Positions 20,156-64,000 of a stretch of 64,000 nt of DNA are shown here, piece by piece. Location of the stretch: contig CM067353.1 of NCBI GenBank assembly GCA_034190875.2, positions 33,415,675-33,479,674 on the forward strand, written 5' to 3'. This stretch comes from Urechis unicinctus. Taxonomy: Eukaryota; Annelida; Polychaeta; Xenopneusta; Urechidae. Position 1 is the first letter of the stretch, and each line of letters starts with the position of its first letter. The notes under the pieces were generated by a model that searched no databases, was not told the origin of the DNA, and saw nothing but the letters and a program-made list of their open reading frames with translations. A program made the translations under genes and the position numbers.

Positions 20156-21249
20156 CAACCCTCAGTTGCAGGTGTCTCGGTTAGTGGTCTCACATACAAA
20201 TGTAATCCTGTTACTATATGCTTTATCTTAATGTGTACTGTTTGCATTGAAATGTCTTTAGTTTTGCTGTAGAATTAGTTGCGCACTTATTGTATTCCTA
20301 TTGTATTGTATGTTGCACTTTTTCCGATCAAAATCATGTAAATAACTCGATTGTACATGCTCCTAGAAGGCGCGTGATTGCCAATAATAGTCATTGTCAT
20401 TGTCATTGTCGAAATTCGATGAAACGATTCAAGGTGCAGACGATGGCTGTCAAATTCACTCTCATGTCGGTAACCCTGCTTGCATAATTCGGTAACGGTT
20501 AAATATTTTGTATCGAGCACTGGACGTTTGTTTTGACATATCTCCTTTTCTCTTGTGCTTTAAGCTGTACTGTCTTGAAAATATGATCTCTTGATACGAG
20601 TGCCCCCTCCTTTTCCATTCCATTTCAACGAGGATTCCCCAACGATGAAATACGCAACTCGGTGGATTCCCCCGGTGAGGTCACGTGGTTTAGTTTTGAC
20701 GTTTGCCGCTTTACCTACTACATTGAATCTTTTGTATTTCGTCGCGTGTGGCACTATTTCATTCAAATACAATATATATTTTACGTATTACATTTGATGA
20801 TATAAGTGAAACGTAGAAAAGGGTAAACTATTACTTCTACATTTAATTATCAAGAAGGCGTTCTTATCGAAACGGGCGAAGATAATAAGTGACAATGTGG
20901 TAGTTTCCGGTTGCGGAATAACATGAAAGTAGTTCGACACAGGATCCGCAGAAGGCTTATTTTGGGTTTCTGATCTGTGCGTCTTGACGAACTTCAAGTC
21001 AAGTTTTCTCTCAACCATTGCATGTTAACTTCCTCTTCTGATATATATGGATGTATTTTATTGCGATAAAGAGTTTTTAAGACTTCTCCGAAAGAAAGTC
21101 AGGCTGTACTTTCAAAATTTACCAATCAACATGTAGCCACTGAAAAGCTCAATCCCGTTGTGAGCTTGTTTGAAAGCTCAGCCTCTGGAAACGGAGAGCC
21201 ATCGCCTCGGGATCTGCTTGATATTCACTCATTGATGTAGAACTATATC
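20156..21249 (+). promoter_or_regulatory. Probable AFF promoter / 5'UTR region (TSS not resolved)
   Basis: This is the sequence just upstream of the AFF initiator codon. It contains an E-box TCACGTGG at about 20681-20688 and a CATTGT microsatellite-like stretch near 20390-20410. An in-frame TAG at 21238-21240, only nine bases before the ATG at 21250, shows the ORF is not open further upstream. The start site was not identified, and 5'UTR exons could be here or within the GLYR1 intergenic space. Confidence 0.4.
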
Positions 21250-61374
<40,125 letters not shown>

Positions 61375-64000
61375 GTAAACCAGCGTTCCTGTTCATGTAT
61401 CTGGGTCAGGTCATTGCATCATGTTAAGAATTGGGATGGATAGAAGCTCAATTCGGTAGTTGAGTGGTGCATTGTTGTGTGAGGGGCCGGGAGACGGGGG
61501 TTGTCTGCGCAACTGCAGTGATATTGAATCCATGGTGCGCAGCTCCGACTGGCCGTGTAGATTGCCGCGTCTGGTTGTCGTCTGCATCTGCGACCGTCAG
61601 ACCTACATAGGTGTATCGCGTGTGGTTTAGGTGGAGTGGTGAACAAAGAAAAATGAACTCGGGGGGGCGTGACGCGCAACACGTGCGTGTAAGGGGTGCG
61701 CGCCTCACCTGCTGATGACGGAGAGACGGGTTGACGGCACAGTCATTTCATGTCATAGCATATCAATAGCCGCAATGTCTTGTCGCTATATCATTAGATC
61801 CTATAACAATGTAACAAGGATCCGTCACTCTCATTGCGGATGACAAACGTGGATTATTTCATCGATATCCCTCGAGGAGTCATCGAAGCGGCACAGTTGT
61901 TGTCGAAAGCCCCTCGGCGTGGAATGCATGCCAGCCGAGCATGCGCAGTGTGCGCAGCATAACATCGCCAGTGACCGACCTACGCAGCGCTTCGTATGGG
62001 GAATGTTTTAACCTGTTACCAGAGGATATTTATTTATAAGAGAATCTTATAAGTCAGACGCTTTATGCTGTGAGTATATGTTACCGCTGTTGTTCACCAC
62101 TGGTGGTCGAGCGACGTGGGTGGCCCCCTTTGTAGGTCACGCTGTCGTTTCTGGCACGCTTAGTAAGGGATTCGCATTCACTACTGTTGAATTGGTTCTG
62201 GTTACCGGTAATATCTTGATTTATGTATTATAAGCAGATGTGTGTACTTTGAGTGTGATCTTGTGCGTGCATGTGTTGGTGCGTATGTGTGGGTGGGGTG
62301 GTTTGGTGTTGGTGTGGGATGACAGCATGCCTGTTGTATATCACTTGTAGCAGAGAGTGCGTTGACATGGTGACTGACAAAAGCAGCTGCCTGTCATCCG
62401 CGCAGCCTCTCTGTGCTGTATCATCCTTCATCCCAGCCTCCTCCTCTGCTGCTGCCTCGACCACGCACCAATACCAATTGCAACCTATGTGGACACACAA
62501 CCATGGATCATAATGGCCAGTAGAGAGAGCGCGTGTCCCGACATTCACGCCCAAGCAACGCGAGATCTTTTCCCGGATACAGGCATTCACCGCCCCCCGC
62601 CCCCACCCCATCCACTACGACTAATGGATTGCCTATCTTCTTGACACTGGAGACTTCATTCTAGTATTTCCGCCTCGAGTGTTTTATAAAAGAAAGCTAT
62701 GTTGTAAAGGGTCTTGTCACCAGTGTTTCAGCGGCCTGTCGAATGGAGATCTGGAGATAGTCTCTTGGCATGTTGTCCTAACAGAACACATTGGGGTGGG
62801 GACGGCTTTTGCCGTGATGCCGATAAGGCGGAGCCGGATGCCAACATGGCTCTGTGCGAGAGATCGGTGTTCTCTTATATAAAATGTTTGACAATTGGTC
62901 CATTGCTTCCTAGCCGTGCGGCGGCGCTGTTATATTATCGTGTGTGTTAACGTCGACGCTGATTAGGATAGAAGGACATCGCTACTCCCCACCAACTAAA
63001 AGCAACCCGCCTCTTGTGATATATGACACGGACCAAGGTCGATCGGACTGCCCTGGCTGGACCAGCTGCCAACAGCCAGCCAGCCACTGTGCCTGTTAGC
63101 AGACCTACTCGGCTACCGCAGCGCCCCAGACTGCTTCATTCCAACTACTCTTTCCGTCCTCATCTCCCCATACCTACGATTGAAGTCGAGGGACCTTCAC
63201 TTCCGGAAGTGGCATATGGAGTCCTTGATGTCATGTATTGATCAACAATACCGCTCGCTTGCCTGTTAATGGAGCGCATGTAAGTGAACCGAGTTGACCT
63301 CGCCTGTGACCTCTGTTGACCCCCGTTTTGTCATCCGACTGCAAACTGTCCGCCGACTGGATGTGTTTATTGCTGATGTGATCAGAGAATCTTGTGGGTG
63401 AGAAGGCAATTCGATTTGGGATATGTAGAGACTGATGTAGTTGATGGCGCGCGCCCGACAAATCTCTCTCTAGCGACTTGTGTGAATTGATGATTTACTT
63501 TGGTATATACACGGGTTCAGAGCATGCTGGGTGTATCAGTGTATTGTAGCATTTAAGTACAGGCGCTTGCTATCCCGGTAGTTGACCAGCCAGCTGAAAG
63601 ATAATGATACAGTCTCACGACAAGGCAGCCAAGTTCATCCAGCGTGCGCGCTCCGTGTTTACCGAACTCCTCGTCATGAATCGTATAATTGTTATGAATT
63701 CTGATCAGGCTGACCTCAGTCCATCTGTCTATTGATGTCAGTGAGAGAAAAGGCGGGTCCCACCCAAGTGCCGTCTTGCCTGTGTGGATAATCTAATACA
63801 TGCTAGATATGCTGACATTGCAGACACATAATTATGTGTGGTGTTTTGAATGACTGGGTTGTTGTGTACGACGGTTGGGTAGAAGTGTATTTGAGGTGTC
63901 TTGATGTGATTCTTAGTGGAGATTGCCGGTTCTGTTTCCAGGGAACAGTTATTGATGAGTGTATCATTCCGCCATCATATAAGTGTTAGTCATGGCTGGC
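61375..64000. other. AFF intron 8 (partial), no feature assigned
   Basis: Intron running off the right edge. There is a GTGTGTGGGTGGGGTGG-rich patch near 62270-62320. An acceptor-like TTTCCAG ends at 63941 but is followed by an early in-frame stop in the expected phase, so it is not called as an exon. Confidence 0.5.

Noticed and set aside
63942..63990. Possible AFF exon after an acceptor-like TTTCCAG
   Set aside because: In the phase required by exon 8 it reaches a stop after 14 codons, lacks a convincing donor and has no AFF similarity; it could only be an alternative 3' end.

Overview
This is animal (bilaterian) nuclear DNA, not microbial. Coding sequence is sparse and split into GT-AG exons by introns of up to 12 kb. 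Short tandem arrays are abundant, and a decayed LINE lies between two genes. The protein families and the loose, minisatellite-rich layout suggest an invertebrate, perhaps a lophotrochozoan; the species cannot be told from this window.

Layout. (1) 1577-16772, + strand: the last eight coding exons of a GLYR1 (NPAC/NDF) orthologue, from the basic Ser/Lys-rich linker through the dehydrogenase-like domain to the stop. The PWWP exons must lie left of the window. (2) 4800-7547, - strand: an intronless 915-codon gene nested in the 12.1-kb GLYR1 intron 2208-14307. It encodes an LRR + Ig single-pass receptor (Kekkon/AMIGO/LRIG type) with an 11-residue-periodic cytoplasmic coiled coil and a C-terminal PDZ-ligand-like tail. 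(3) 16773-21249: intergenic, with the GLYR1 3'UTR, a poly(A) signal candidate and a dead 5'-truncated LINE (about 19020-20155). (4) 21250 to beyond the right end, + strand: the 5' part of an AF4/FMR2 (AFF, Lilliputian-type) scaffold of the super elongation complex. Eight phase-compatible coding exons were found: 21250-21266, 28877-29027, 29166-30065, 41445-41543, 48189-48311, 52068-52314, 56832-56916 and 61302-61374. Introns reach 11.4 kb, and the C-terminal homology domain is off-window.

Most of the remaining sequence is intron. Its visible structure is minisatellites (17, 22, 26, 28, 29, 30, 31, 38, 39, 41 and 46 bp units), two long (AT)n tracts, a (CA)n tract, G homopolymers, a duplicated segment (51.2-51.7 kb and 54.5-55.0 kb) and a few promoter-like motifs. 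Many apparent ORFs here are arrays whose period is a multiple of three.

Two of the three genes act on chromatin and transcription: GLYR1 binds nucleosomes and assists Pol II passage, and AFF scaffolds P-TEFb and ELL. Nothing visible shows that they are co-regulated. The nested receptor is a cell-surface protein with no obvious functional link to its host gene. No clearly new multi-gene system was found. The most unusual items are the nested receptor's hendecad cytoplasmic domain, the splice-site-like minisatellite inside GLYR1, and a duplicated coding-like segment in an AFF intron.
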